Assembly (NCBI GenBank): GCA_027946365.1
Contig: JAPEUQ010000005.1
Coordinates: 1,302,001 to 1,366,000, forward strand
Source of the DNA: Kalmusia sp. IMI 367209
Taxonomy: Eukaryota > Ascomycota > Dothideomycetes > Pleosporales > Didymosphaeriaceae
DNA: 64,000 nt
Direction: 5' to 3'
Shown: positions 1 through 10,723 of the stretch, piece after piece
Position numbering within the stretch: position 1 is the stretch's first letter
How the letters are laid out: every line of letters begins with the position of its first letter
Made by a program: the position numbers and the translations under genes
The notes under the pieces: model-generated
What the model saw: the letters and a program-made list of their open reading frames with translations, nothing else
Told to the model about the DNA's origin: nothing
The model's database searches: none

Positions 1-1054
1 AGAAGCGCGGCGAGGGCGACCGTCTCCTTCTATCTCTTGTGAGCGAAGATCGTCTGCAGAAGATCTTGAAGAGGATGCTGGACGAAAGTGAGTTCCTCGC
101 AGATCACGGCATTCGTTCCTTATCGAAGTATCACAAAGACCATCCTTACTCTATGGATGTGAACGGTCAACGTTACCAAGTCAGCTACCTCCCTGGCGAC
201 TCAGACAGCGGGCTTTTCGGCGGCAACAGCAATTGGCGCGGACCGATCTGGATGGCAGTCAATTTGCTCCTCATCGAGTCTTGTCAAAGGTTCTACTTGT
301 ACTACGGCAACAATTTCAAGGTCGAATGCCCCACAGGATCTGGTGATTACATGCACCTGGGTCATGTTGCCGAGGAACTGCAGCATCGCCTTCAGCACCT
401 TTTTGCCCGTAATGATGACGGCAGGAGAGCCATCAATGACGGTAATGAGATGCTGGATTTCGACCCGAACTGGAAAGACTACTTGTGGTTCCACGAGTTT
501 TTCGATGGTGATACAGGCCGCGGTCTTGGTGCAACTCATCAATGTGGTTGGACGGGCTTGATTGCAAAGATGATTCACGACACTGGGTGAGTTGATATTT
601 CTGGACAATGATGAGTCTCACTGACCTTTCTAGCATGACATGCCGTCTTCCACAGACGCCGCGAACCCCTACAGCTGCAGCTGCCCATTACTTTGACGAC
701 ATCTGGAATACCCAAGGCAAGCCGAAGAAGCCCCATCACCTACGCCGATCATCTACTAGCCGTAGTATCGGCTTCCGTAGTGATTGGGAGACGTCCACGA
801 ATGGGGAAGAGGAGCCTGAAAAGGCCTCGCTCAACCGCACCAACTCTGTCGGGTACCTTAATGCAGATGCCCTCAGACAGAAGCAAGAGATGGACGAGCA
901 TGTTGCGAACTATGTCAGCGACCAGCTGTCCCGGATCAAGAGCGGAGATTCGAATGAGCTTGACGGCGGCGAGTTTGAGGCCACGCTAGACGGCACTTAC
1001 GACAAGAGAACGAATGGTCATCGCAATGGCGGTGACAGTTACTTTTCGCAGTAG
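1..1054 (+). CDS. GH63-like glucosidase, 3' end only (5' end outside window)
   Basis: Reading frame 3 is already open at the window edge, so the gene starts upstream. Exon 3..586 joins 634..1054 across a 47-bp intron (GTGAGT at 587, CTGAC branch point, CTTTCTAG ending at 633); this acceptor keeps frame, the later CACAG at 655 does not. The visible protein is rich in Trp and acidic/aromatic motifs (GLFGGNSNWRGPIWM, NWKDYLWFHEFFDGDTG, GATHQCGWTGLIA), typical of the C-terminal (alpha/alpha)6 barrel of the glycoside hydrolase 63-like family that includes yeast YMR196W. The last 130 residues are Ser/Arg-rich, probably disordered, and carry RRSSTSRS-type basic phospho-sites. The substrate of this fungal subgroup is not known to me, so the enzymatic role is inferred from the family only. 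It lies on the same strand as MOB1, about 600 bp upstream of it. Confidence 0.8.
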
Positions 1055-1660
1055 TTTGGCGGATGGCTATAAGCCATATACATGTTGCCCAGGAGAAACA
1101 CGGTAATGGACTTTGAATGACAAATGGGCGCCCAAAAGTTTGATACATACACTAGATTCACTGGCGAAGTTCCTGGCTGCGTGGATGACCTAGATACCTA
1201 GACTGTTTGGCCGCTACTATTCTTAATAGCACGTTTGATACTCGTAATGTTCCTCGAGTATCTTTTATCACTAGTGTCAATATCGTCATACAAAGTGCTT
1301 GCCTGAATGAAAGCTGAACAAACAGTGTATTTTCTGCACTTATACATGGTATCCTACAGTGGTAGCTCGTAGTGGCTGGCGGCTTAGTCATACTATGGCG
1401 TCGATTGTTTATCGCGGGGCAGCCAAACAAGACGACCAACTAACGCCAACGTCGACCGCTCGCACGTTGCCAGGACTTGATTTTCCTCCTTCGCTTCATC
1501 TTTCAGTCGTTCATTTTCACTCAGCCTCTTGATCTAATCGCAATCGGGATCGAAGGTGGGTGCATTCCTTGCCGTTTCAAATCACCCTGCTAACCACCGG
1601 AATGCGATCCAGCCAGCGCGCAACACGACTCATAAAAGTGAGACATTGCTGCCGTGGAGG
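1055..1660. other. Intergenic: GH63-like 3' flank and MOB1 upstream region
   Basis: No coding signal on either strand; the short antisense frames (936-1148, 1158-1439) have no recognisable composition. A pyrimidine-rich stretch near 1486-1535 (TTTTCCTCCTTCGCTTC and following) is a plausible transcription-start region for MOB1. Confidence 0.5.
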
Positions 1661-3036
1661 ATGTCAGGATTTATAACCACAATGTTCGTTCCACCCGCTC
1701 CCCATGCCGCCCACTTGTACCCTCCGTTTCCAGCGAAACCGAAACCGCTGCAGCCCGTCTTCACCTTCGTCCAGAGCCAGAGCTGCATGAATCTTGGGAT
1801 GGACATGCTTAATCAGGTGGAGAGAGGAAACGTCAGAGAAGACTGGAGCGAGACAAACGACGGCGGGTCCGAAGCTCTTACTTTACTTGCCCCGTCGAGG
1901 CCTCAAACAGCATACAAAAGCCCGCTGCAGCGCATTGGGGAGGCATTGAGGACGCAACAGGCAGGAATATCTTCTACATCACCGGTACAGGACAATGTAT
2001 CAGATGCTTCCTCGCCGTTGTTACCTAGTGTTGCATCTTCAGTGCCCCAGGCATGCCTGCCAGTGCAGTACGGGGAACAGAGCTTGATTCAAGGTTTTCC
2101 CAACTACTCTTACAAGCTTGTTCCCGGCGGCATAGGCTTACCCGCCCGTCTCAATATGTCTAGGAATGATCATAGCGGCTCTAGTCGAGGGTATGAAGGA
2201 TGCAGCGGTAGCGGCACCGTGTCAAGCCCTGAATCGAGGGCACTCACCGCACAACCCAGCGGATTCTCTAGGGGCACAAGCTTACTGTCTTCTTTGTTTA
2301 GTAACCCGCGCACACAACGAGCACCGTTTAAACCGCAGAAGTCGAGCAGAGGCACAAGCAGTTGGCAACTCAAGCAGTATGCTGAGGCAACGCTGGGCAG
2401 TGGAAGCTTGAGGAAGGCGGTGAAGCTGCCAGAGGGCGAGGATAAGGATGAATGGCTTGCCGTCAACGGTACGCATGGTGTTTCGGAAGCAGAAGCGTAT
2501 TCTAACAGATGACAGTGGTCGATTTCTACAACCAGATCAATCTTCTCTATGGTTCCATCACCGAATTTTGCTCGCCGCAGAGCTGTCCCGAAATGAAGGC
2601 GACAGACGAGTACGCATTGGGAATCGTAGATTACGCATAAGTTACTAATTATATCAGATTCGAGTACCTCTGGCAAGATAACGAGAATTTCAAGAAACCA
2701 ACAAAGATGTCAGCACCAGAATATATCGAACACCTCATGGCCTGGGTCCAATCGAACGTTGATAACGAGCAAATGTTCCCATCACGCATCGGCGTACCGT
2801 TTCCCAAAACATTCGCCGCCCTCATCCGCAATATGTTCAAGCGCCTGTATCGCGTCTACGCACACATCTACTGCCACCATTACCCCGTCATCATTGAGTT
2901 GGGCCTTGAACCGCACTTGAACACGAGCTTCAAGCACTATGTGCTGTTCATCGATGAGCATGGGTTGGCGAGCGGAAGCAAAGACTTTTGGGGGCCGTTG
3001 GGGGACTTAGTGGAGAGTATGTTGAGGAGTGATTAA
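1661..3036 (+). CDS. mob1: MOB1, Mps1-binder / NDR-kinase activator
   Basis: Mob1/phocein family adaptor that binds and activates NDR/LATS kinases (Dbf2/Sid2) in mitotic exit and septation. The conserved core is unambiguous: [31 protein letters not shown], the zinc-site region HIYCHH and [12 protein letters not shown]. Introns at 2469-2515 and 2610-2657 are fixed by codon phase. Preferred model: 1661..1683, 2302..2468, 2516..2609, 2658..3036, giving 220 residues beginning MSGFITTINPRTQR, the usual Mob1 length and close to fungal Mob1 N termini as I remember them. The proposed first intron (1684-2301) has donor GTTCGT and a strong TTCTTTGTTTAG acceptor, but is 618 bp, a multiple of three, and stop-free, so an unspliced reading gives 426 residues with a Ser/Pro-rich insert. 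The core is certain; the 5' end is not. Confidence 0.9.
1684..2301 (+). other. Putative 618-bp stop-free intron or retained N-terminal segment of MOB1
   Basis: Begins GTTCGT and ends in a long pyrimidine tract plus TTTAG. Length is exactly 206 codons and the frame has no stop, so both spliced and unspliced transcripts keep the Mob1 frame. The encoded stretch is low in hydrophobic residues and rich in Ser, Pro and Gly. Removing it restores an ordinary Mob1 N terminus. Confidence 0.5.
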
Positions 3037-3643
3037 AGTTATGTACGAGCAAAGCGAGTTCGAGCTTTGGAGGACAAGGCGCTGCGGTATGGGAGAGTAT
3101 GGGCTAGCATTGGGCAGGTTTTGGCGTTGTAGGTAATGTCTCTTGGGGTAGCACTGATCTTTGGTACGCTGGCGGATCCTCGAGGCACCTTTTATGATGT
3201 ATGAGTACTAATGATGACAACGTCTGTTTCGAAAAGATTGGTCATTTCCGGAATTTTTATCGTTGCGCATGAGACTATTGTCCAACCAGAGAGCGCGTTT
3301 GGGAATAACGGCTATCACAAACTAATGCTGGGATCTACAGTGGCTGGGACAGGTGCATTAGTGTCCGCGTAGGGTACGGGGGTCGTTTTCCGACGCAACG
3401 TCGTAAGCTAATCAGCCTATAGCACGACAGTCTGATATTGTCTCTCGCAGAATGCATTTCCAGTCGACTGAGAAAGGCAGGACGATTATTTTTGGCCCCG
3501 ATAAACCCCGCTATTGGGGATATTCCTTCCGAGGGACTATTTCCGAATGCTTTTCTCCCCCATTTGTGCACTCATATAGACCGTCGACACTTGTTTCTAC
3601 ATTTTAATCGTAGAATAGGTTGGATACACGGGTAGCAAGGAGT
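3037..3643. other. Intergenic: MOB1 3' flank and MFS promoter
   Basis: No supportable gene. ORFs at 3335-3571 (-) and 3438-3635 (+) overlap each other and resemble no family I know. Confidence 0.45.
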
Positions 3644-5643
3644 ATGATGGATCCAAAGTCAACTCTACAATGCAATTCCGAAAAGAGCTTACCAGAAGTC
3701 ATGGAGGAGGCCGTTGTAGGCGCGCAGCTCACCGATGCAGACACCGTTCCACCACGAGAAAAGGATGGCTCCACTGCGCAACCAAGCGGCGACCGCGCAC
3801 TTGTGTTGATGGATCTTGACAACGGGCTTGTGGGATGGGACAGCGCTGACGATCCGGAGAACCCTCAGTGCGCCGCGCCCCCATCCACCGTTTAAACGCA
3901 ACGACCTCAGCATGACTGACAGCTTGTCTAGGAACTGGCCCTTGGCGAAGAAGTGGACGCTCATGATCCTCATGGTTACTATTTGTACTTTCTCGCCCAT
4001 GGCGTCTTCGCTCTGCGCTCCGGGCACGTCGCAGACCCTCGCCGACTACGGCGTTGAGTCGAAAACCGTGGGCACGCTGATGATCTCCATCTTCATTCTA
4101 GGGTACGCCGTCGGTCCGCTATTCCTCGCGCCGCTATCGGAAATGTATGGGCGAACGATTGTGATCAACGCGTCGAGCGCGTTCTTCAATGTCTTCATTC
4201 TGGGGTGCAGTTTCGCGCCGAACATGGGGGCGCTGATTATCATGCGGTTGCTTGCGGGGATTGGGGGCAGCGCGTGCATGACGATTGTGAGTGCGATTAT
4301 TGGCGATGCGTTCCGGGTGCACGAGAGGGCGGCAGTGAGTGCGATTGTGGTGGGGACGCCGAGTTTGGCACCGATAAGTATTTCCATCCTTTGCCCTTGC
4401 GCTACCCTTCGATGTCGCTGACAACGGTGTAGTCGGTCCTATTGCAGGTGGCTTCATCTCGCAGTATCTGGGCTGGAGGTGGGCGTATTGGGTTCTCATC
4501 ATGGGCAGTGGCCCCTTGAATGTTGTCATGTTTTTCTTCATGAAGGAGTCGAATCATCCCACCATCCTAGAAAGGAAAACGCGGAGGCTGAAAAAAGAGC
4601 TTGGAAGGGAGGATCTACATTCGCATTTGGAAATGCGGTTACCGCCTAGACAGGTCCTCGCTCGGAGTATTGTGAGGCCGGTTAAGGTATAGTTGTGCAA
4701 TTTCCGAAGTGCGAATTGGAGTATTGGCTGATGACGTGTAGTTTCTTTCTCGGTCGCCTATTGCATTTCTGATTTCGCTCTACATTAGCATTGTGTATGG
4801 GACATTATGTAAGTGCTTGATGGAAATGGCTAGGAGGCGGCTGACAGTGAAGATTTGCTGATTACTACGATACCGGATGTCTTCCAAAACACGTATCATT
4901 TCGAAACCCAGTATACAGGACTAGCATATTTAGGGTGTAAGTAAACAACTCACCACCAACTCCCGTCTCGACTAACAATTTCATATAGTAGGCGTAGGAA
5001 TGTTCGTGAGTCTTGCACCTCTTCCCCTACACCAACACTCCTAATAGAAACCGCAGATGGCCCTAGGCCCGGTCGTAAAGTTCAACGACCGCACCGTCAT
5101 GCGCCTGCGCTCCAAAAATGGTGGCATCTTCGAGCGTAAGTCCCCGGTCCCCTCCGCAAGACTTATAAGCTGACAGTCGACTCAGCCGAGATGCGCCTTG
5201 CAACAACCATCTACTACGCGCCCTTCATGCCTATAGCCCTCTTCATCTATGCCTGGACCGCCCGGGCCTCCGTACATTGGATCGTGCCCTGCCTGTCATT
5301 CATACCGTACGGGTTCGGGCTCCTTGGTGTCTACGTGCCGTGTCAGACGTACATGGTTGATGCTTTTCTAGAGACGGTACGTTCGGTCCTGTACTCTCGC
5401 TGCTCACTCAAACTGACATTGCGACCAAATCCTTAGGCGGCTTCAGCGGTGGCAGCCATGGTGTGTATGAGGTGCGTTTTTGGGGCCGTATTGCCGCTTG
5501 TGGGGCCCATTGCGTATCAGAAGTTGGGGCTGGGGTGGGGAAATTCGTTGTTAGGGTTCGTGACGTTGTTGGTGACGCCTGTGCCGTTTGCTTTCATGAA
5601 GTGGGGTGGGATTGTGCGGAAGAAATATCCTGTAAGGCTGTAG
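3644..5643 (+). CDS. Major facilitator superfamily transporter (DHA1-like)
   Basis: Twelve-helix MFS permease of the fungal drug/polyamine-proton antiporter type, at plasma or vacuolar membrane by family analogy. Nine exons restored by phase: 3644..3867, 3932..4377, 4433..4686, 4742..4808, 4853..4936, 4989..5005, 5057..5135, 5186..5376, 5437..5643, giving 522 residues. Family marks include WDSADDPENPQNWP before the first helix, the loop 2-3 motif PLSEMYGRT, RLLAGIGGSA in helix 4, and GPIAGGFISQYLGWRW in helix 5. The cytoplasmic N terminus is acidic and the central loop (KRKTRRLKKELGRED region) strongly basic. Exon 6 is only 17 nt. ATG choice: 3644 or 3647 (tandem ATGATG); the frame upstream starts only with TTG. 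Substrate cannot be told from sequence. The flanking genes do not suggest a biosynthetic cluster. Confidence 0.88.
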
Positions 5644-5976
5644 AGAGGTGAGCCAGTCATTCATTGTAGGATGCTTTGAAATGGTATGAATTGTTGAGGT
5701 GTATGAGAGGGTCCCCTAGTTCATTACAGCTCTCAGAAGCACGACAGCTGGTGCAGATATGACAATTGAGATCCTTGTCTGCACGAAAACATCCAGCTTG
5801 ACATACATGCATCCACGATGAGTAACATGCGCATGTGAATACGCGATCCGCGCTAAGCCCCACGCGTGCGGGGAAAGCTTCCCAGACACGCCAGGTTCCC
5901 AAAATTTCAGAGAGCTTCACTCCTCCTGGCCTACAGTCCCAAAGCTACCGCAAGCCCACGCACACTTCACGTCGCC
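5644..5976. other. Intergenic: MFS 3' flank and POP1 promoter
   Basis: 333 bp between two plus-strand genes. The POP1 frame extends upstream to 5866 only through a GTG, so this part is taken as 5' UTR. Nothing else seen. Confidence 0.5.
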
Positions 5977-8538
5977 ATGTCGAGCGGCCCCGGGAAACGA
6001 AAACAAACATCAGATGCTGCCCCAGCAGCAAAACGTCCGCGGTTTCCCCAACGCCCGCAAAAACACCGCATCGCTACCGCAGCGACTAGCACCGCCTACC
6101 CAAACGGCGAGATCAACGTCAAAAGCTTCCTGAACTCACACCAAAATGAAATCAAGGCGCTCGAAAATGCGATGCGCGCTGCGAAGAAAGGGTTGTCGCG
6201 TCGCGCGTTCCAGGACGTGCCGAGAGAGCTGAGGCGGCGAACAGCGAGTCATAATCCGCAGAGGGTGCCAAAAAGGTTGAGAGTGAGGGCGCGGCAGGAG
6301 GCGAAGGAGGATAATACGCCGATAACAAGGGGTACGAGCGGGAGTGGCGTGGGGAAGGAAAAAAAAAAGTGGTTAAGAAAAGAGGGGATCGAGAGGAGTA
6401 GAAAGGGATGGGAGGAGCGGAAGAGGAGGAGGAAAGCAGAGAAAGATAGCGATGTGACGGTTGAGCCTATGGAGGGCGTGATAATGCAGAAGGATGCTAA
6501 TGCGGCAACGAAGGAGGTTGCAAATGCGAAGACAACAAGAAACAAATCACCAGCTTTGGCTACGCCTGAGACGCCACCATCACGCTTTCGCAGACGCCAG
6601 AAGGATAAGACGTGGCTTCCTACACATGTATGGCATACGAAACGGGCGCGGATGACGCCGCCGAAAGAGCCTCTCTGGCGGTTCGCGATTCCACTAGCAC
6701 CCGCTGTAAAGGCGTACCGTTTGACTCACCGAGCTGCTGCATTGAGAGGCGCAGTGGCTTGGGACATGAGCTACATCTCGACTGTAAGCTTAGAGGGTGT
6801 AGAAGCGAGCGTATCAGGACTGCTGAAAGGCTTGCATTTCTCCCAAGAGACAGAAGATAATCCTTGGCAGGAGCGAGGCAAAGCTAAAAGATGGAGAAAT
6901 GGCACAAGGGCTTGGGAAGGATGGATCTACGAACGAGAGGGCGGTAATCCTAAGGGGATCGCGTACATCACCGTCATTTGGTGCGTGCCAGAGGAAGGCA
7001 AAGCAAAGAGGAAAGCTTTCATTCGAGTCCATCCATGTGCATTTCTTCAGCTTTGGAACGAACTCATCCGGATTGCGAAGGTGCAAAAGCCTGCAGTCAC
7101 GGTTGAGGACCTGCGCTTTGAGATTGGATCCATCGAAATCATGGGTCCTGCGGCCGCGGAAACCCTCTGCTCGATTTTGCATCCGAGTGCACCTTCCGAT
7201 CCATCTTCTCCTCAGACGATGTGGCCCACACTGGCTGGTGTTACAGATCCTGGGGTACTTCCACCTGGAGCGCTCTTGTCCTTCCCTATATGCGATCCGC
7301 GCCTGCGAGATCCTCCGCGTACTGCTCAGATAGCGCAAGATGCTGAGTCGCAGGTGGCATTCATTGAGACGCTTGCCAACTGGCCCGTCGATGGGTCACA
7401 GACTGCATCTGTGCTCTTCGATCGCAACTCGAGGCTTGCTGCGGCACGCTCACTCCCGTCCCAAAAATCCATCAACCGTCGCAAAGGCGTTGATAGTTTG
7501 GGCGAATATCCAGAACCACGAAGAATGGACCCTCAGATTCCAATGCTTGTTTACACCTCGAAGCAGAGCAAGTCATGGACAGTCCTTCTACCTTGGAAGT
7601 GTGTGATGCCAGTATGGAGGGGCATCATGCGGTACCCAGTGTCAACTGGTGGAAATCCGCGGTTCGGCGGGCTGAAAGAAAGGCGACAGGTGGACTTTGA
7701 GCGCTCAGTACCAAGTTTCCCATTCGATTACCCAGGCAGCGATGCAGGATGGGGTTGGGAGCTCCAAGAGCGCGTGGCTCGAGAACACGATTGGACCAAG
7801 CGGCCGAAAGGTAAACGCATCGAGTGGTCCACAATTGATTTGGGCAATGGCAGGAAAGGAGAGGTGGGCGATCCTTGGGCGTGCGACTGGGAGAGGCTCG
7901 TATCTGACCATGGAGAGCATACACCTATGATCGGGGCAGAAAGCAAGCTTGGGCAGTCTCCGGTTCGCCAAGTCTCCTTACGGGATGCTCGCGAGCTGAC
8001 GGCAGGGCGTCCTGTCTCAATCGAGTACCAATCTACACCGCACCTCTTCACTGTCAAGATCAGTATGATTCAGCGTGGCACGCCCACGAATTGCGCTCGC
8101 GTCTACCGGCTGCCCACCAACAACGTAGAGCTCCGAAACAAGTGGCTGTCGCTCATGCCGAACTCCAAGTCAGCTTCCACCTGCACAAAGGGCCCCAAGC
8201 AGGTGCAGCATCCCAGAAACGGGACACTGCCTGAACAGGTCGAGCGCAGGAACCTTGCACGCAGCCTTCTAGAGCCTCCACCTGCTAGAAATGGTCCGCC
8301 TAGAGCAGGAGACGAGGATTATCCAGTAGTGCCTGATGATGAGGACTTGATTGGGTTTGTTACTACGGGAAATTACAACCTGGCAGAGGGGATGCCGACC
8401 GGTATTGCCAACCTTGCGCTACATAAGGCCATAGATGGTTCGTCGGATGGGAAAAGCATTAGTAAGGAGGGTCGTGTGTGCATTATACGTGAGGCAGGAC
8501 GGACGATAGGTAGGTTGGCGAGTTGGGAGATAGTGTAG
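5977..8538 (+). CDS. pop1: POP1, RNase P / RNase MRP protein subunit
   Basis: Largest protein of nuclear RNase P and RNase MRP, needed for tRNA 5' maturation and pre-rRNA cleavage. Uninterrupted frame of 853 residues. A basic, nuclear-localisation-like N terminus (GKRKQTSDAAPAAKRPRF) precedes the Pop1 N-terminal signature at residues ~74-105 (RRAFQDVPRELRRRTASHN, then VPKRLRVRA). A very basic linker rich in Lys/Arg/Glu follows. The POPLD domain lies around residues 540-590 (MPVWRGIMRYPVSTGG, FGGLKERRQVDFER, FPFDYPGSDAGW), and the C terminus holds the glycine-motif end domain (IGFVTTGNYNLAEGMPTG, then CIIREAGRTIGRLASWEIV). Start set at 5977 because CGCCATGT is the first in-frame ATG with good context; upstream only a GTG exists. 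It is intronless, of ordinary length for the family, and lies on the same strand as SGF11. Confidence 0.93.
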   Translation: MSSGPGKRKQTSDAAPAAKRPRFPQRPQKHRIATAATSTAYPNGEINVKSFLNSHQNEIKALENAMRAAKKGLSRRAFQDVPRELRRRTASHNPQRVPKRLRVRARQEAKEDNTPITRGTSGSGVGKEKKKWLRKEGIERSRKGWEERKRRRKAEKDSDVTVEPMEGVIMQKDANAATKEVANAKTTRNKSPALATPETPPSRFRRRQKDKTWLPTHVWHTKRARMTPPKEPLWRFAIPLAPAVKAYRLTHRAAALRGAVAWDMSYISTVSLEGVEASVSGLLKGLHFSQETEDNPWQERGKAKRWRNGTRAWEGWIYEREGGNPKGIAYITVIWCVPEEGKAKRKAFIRVHPCAFLQLWNELIRIAKVQKPAVTVEDLRFEIGSIEIMGPAAAETLCSILHPSAPSDPSSPQTMWPTLAGVTDPGVLPPGALLSFPICDPRLRDPPRTAQIAQDAESQVAFIETLANWPVDGSQTASVLFDRNSRLAAARSLPSQKSINRRKGVDSLGEYPEPRRMDPQIPMLVYTSKQSKSWTVLLPWKCVMPVWRGIMRYPVSTGGNPRFGGLKERRQVDFERSVPSFPFDYPGSDAGWGWELQERVAREHDWTKRPKGKRIEWSTIDLGNGRKGEVGDPWACDWERLVSDHGEHTPMIGAESKLGQSPVRQVSLRDARELTAGRPVSIEYQSTPHLFTVKISMIQRGTPTNCARVYRLPTNNVELRNKWLSLMPNSKSASTCTKGPKQVQHPRNGTLPEQVERRNLARSLLEPPPARNGPPRAGDEDYPVVPDDEDLIGFVTTGNYNLAEGMPTGIANLALHKAIDGSSDGKSISKEGRVCIIREAGRTIGRLASWEIV

Positions 8539-8817
8539 ATGTGCTCTAGATTAGGTCGATCGTGAATGCACGAATTACTAAGTTCACTACAAGTCCAGGG
8601 AAAGACGGGGCATGGCAGTGCATGTGAGTGGTCAGCGTGTCAGCCCTATAACAGTTGTGCCGGTCGCGTGGTGGCGGCGGGTGCGTGGTGCGGGAGTGAA
8701 GCCTAAACTCCGCACCCCTAAACCTCTTTCATCCGCCAACTGTCTCAGGGCCCAGCCAGTTCAGCAACGCTTTCATGTGCTAGCACACGCACAACACCAA
8801 GGCCGCCGTCCTGCACC

Positions 8818-10105
8818 ATGTCTGAGGACAGACCGGCGGACAGGCATGAAGGGGCGGGCGTCGCGGCGAAGCTGGCGCCCGGCCTGCTGGAGGATCTGGT
8901 AGGCTTGCACACAGCGAACCCGGACACTCAAAGCCATTGCTAAAGCCACGCGCGCACTATAGACACGGGACATCCTCGAGGACTGCGTGCACAACCTCAT
9001 CTACAACACAGCGCTGTCATGCCACCGCTCCGAGAAGTCGCTGCGCATGCAGTCAGCAGCAACGCAGGCCGAGTCCGTCGCCCTGTCGAACCTCGAGCCT
9101 CCGTCGCAGAAGAATACGACCAGCAGCCAGCCTTCGCTACCCATCGCCGAGACGCCCGCAGCCACGTACGAGAATGGGCGCGTGTTTCTTAAGGGCAACC
9201 CGCTCAAGACGACGCCCGACATCATCTGCCCGCACTGCAAGCTGCCCCGGCTGATGCACCCCATTATGGGCAAGGGCATGCAGAACCCCGACCTGACCAA
9301 AGAATACTGCATGCTGTACCCGTGGGTCCAGCGCCAGGGTCACGACGTCTACGGCAATCCCTTCCCCACGGACATGGCGAAGAGTAAGAAGGAGCGCGAG
9401 CTAATGAAGCAACAGCAGAAGAACGCCGAGAAGGAGAGTGTGGGCACACCAGGATCGCAGGATACAGACATGGCAGGTGGCGACAGTCAAGGAAGGGAGA
9501 TCAAGCTGAATACGGGTGGTAAACCCGCCTCATACATCCCGTGGCACACTTGCCCAAAGTGCAAGCGGAGCTTGCTCATAACCCGATTCGCGCACCATCT
9601 GGACAAATGCCTAGGTATTAGCGGAAGGCAGAGCTCGAGGGCCGCCATGGCGAAGATATCGGGGCAGAACGGCAACGGCAGCGGCGTAAGCAATACCCCG
9701 CTGGGCAGTCGCATGGGCACACCAGCACCGGGCTCGCAGGGCGACGCAGCGGTGGCTAAGGCCAGGGCTAAGGGCATCAGTCCCGTCAAGAAGCTCGGTG
9801 ACGAAGACGACGAAGGCGACAATGACACTCCCGAAAAGAAAAAGAAGAAAACGAAAAGCTCTTACGTCAAGAAGGCCGACCGAGAGAAACTCTCCAAAGA
9901 CGGCGGCGGGCTCAAAGTCAAGCTTAAGGCGAGCAGCACGGAGCGGAGAGCAAGCGACGGGCCTGAGAAGGAAGGCAAGCGCGACCGCGAGGGCGACTCG
10001 ATCGACCCCGACGGCGCACCGAAGACGAAGAAGATCAAACTGTCGCTTGGCAAAGCGGGGAGTCCTCCTGCACCAGTTGCTCAGGAGTCAACAGGAGGCT
10101 CGTAA
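8818..10105 (+). CDS. sgf11: SGF11, SAGA deubiquitinase-module zinc finger protein
   Basis: Member of the Sgf11/ATXN7L3 family, which with Ubp8, Sus1 and Sgf73 removes ubiquitin from histone H2B. Exons 8818..8898 and 8963..10105 (64-bp intron, GTAGGC...ACTATAG) give 407 residues. The N-terminal helix (DILEDCVHNLIYNTAL) fits the Sgf11 segment that packs with Sus1. At about residue 223 is the diagnostic zinc finger C-x2-C-x11-H-x3-C (CPKCKRSLLITRFAHHLDKC) followed by LGISGRQSSR, close to the ATXN7L3 finger. Between them, near residue 115, lies a second Cys/His-rich stretch (CPHCKLPRLMH ... EYCMLYPW) absent from yeast Sgf11. The C-terminal ~170 residues are Lys/Ser-rich, disordered and strongly basic. 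Much longer than yeast Sgf11 (99 residues). Confidence 0.82.
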
Positions 10106-10640
10106 TACTAGACATATTGGAGCTGGATTGGTGGGAGTGGGGGTATTGTGCGCGGTTTCATTATCATGCATCAACACGGCGTTTTATGGTATACCATGGA
10201 GCAGGCTGGTATCATTACAGGGCCTTTTTGAGTGTCGACAGCATATGGGTTTACGAGGAGGGGCGTTTCCACACGGCACTCTGGCATATTTGTATTTTTG
10301 AAAGCGCCAGAGAAAGACATGGCATTTGCATTCCCTTTTTCCTTCTTCGATTCCACGAGAAAGAGTAGGACCGTCAAGTGTACGAATTGAAGTGGTATCT
10401 GAACAAACTAATATTCCAAGACTCTCCCAATACTAACCATTTATTGACATAGCCTATTGCTAGTATGCTGGTGTTGGGGTTCGCTTGTCTACCCGTCCGT
10501 GTACAGAAATTTTCTGCCGGTGGGTCTTGCATAGAGGAGACAAGACCATGAAGACTGTACAAACAACTTCTTCAGATGTTGTCTGGAGCAGCAATATGTA
10601 TTAGCTATGGCTCAAAAATTCTTCATCAACCCTCCAAATC
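10106..10640. other. Intergenic: SGF11 3' flank and first tRNA-Val upstream region
   Basis: AT-rich; no gene seen. The frame at 9798-10301 is a shadow of SGF11 that runs past its stop. Confidence 0.5.
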
Positions 10641-10723
10641 GGCTCGGTGGTGTAGTTGGTTATCACGTCAGTCTAACATGGTTAGCTCACTGAAGGTCCC
10701 GAGTTCAAACCTCGGCTGAGTCA
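10641..10723 (+). tRNA. tRNA-Val (AAC), with a 9-nt intron
   Basis: Cloverleaf by eye: acceptor GGCTCGG pairs with CTGAGTC (two G.U), discriminator A at 10723; anticodon stem TCAGT pairs with ACTGA; T arm CCGAG-TTCAAAC-CTCGG. T33 is followed by anticodon AAC at 10675-10677, A37, then a 9-nt intron (10679-10687) at the standard site. The intron holds GTTAG, complementary to CTAAC of the anticodon loop, as eukaryotic tRNA splicing expects. A box TGGTGTAGTTGG and B box GAGTTCAAACC are present. The exon parts are identical to the second copy. Confidence 0.95.

Noticed and set aside
201..608. 135-codon antisense frame over the GH63-like gene
   Set aside because: Mirror of a conserved coding frame; no motif and no start context.
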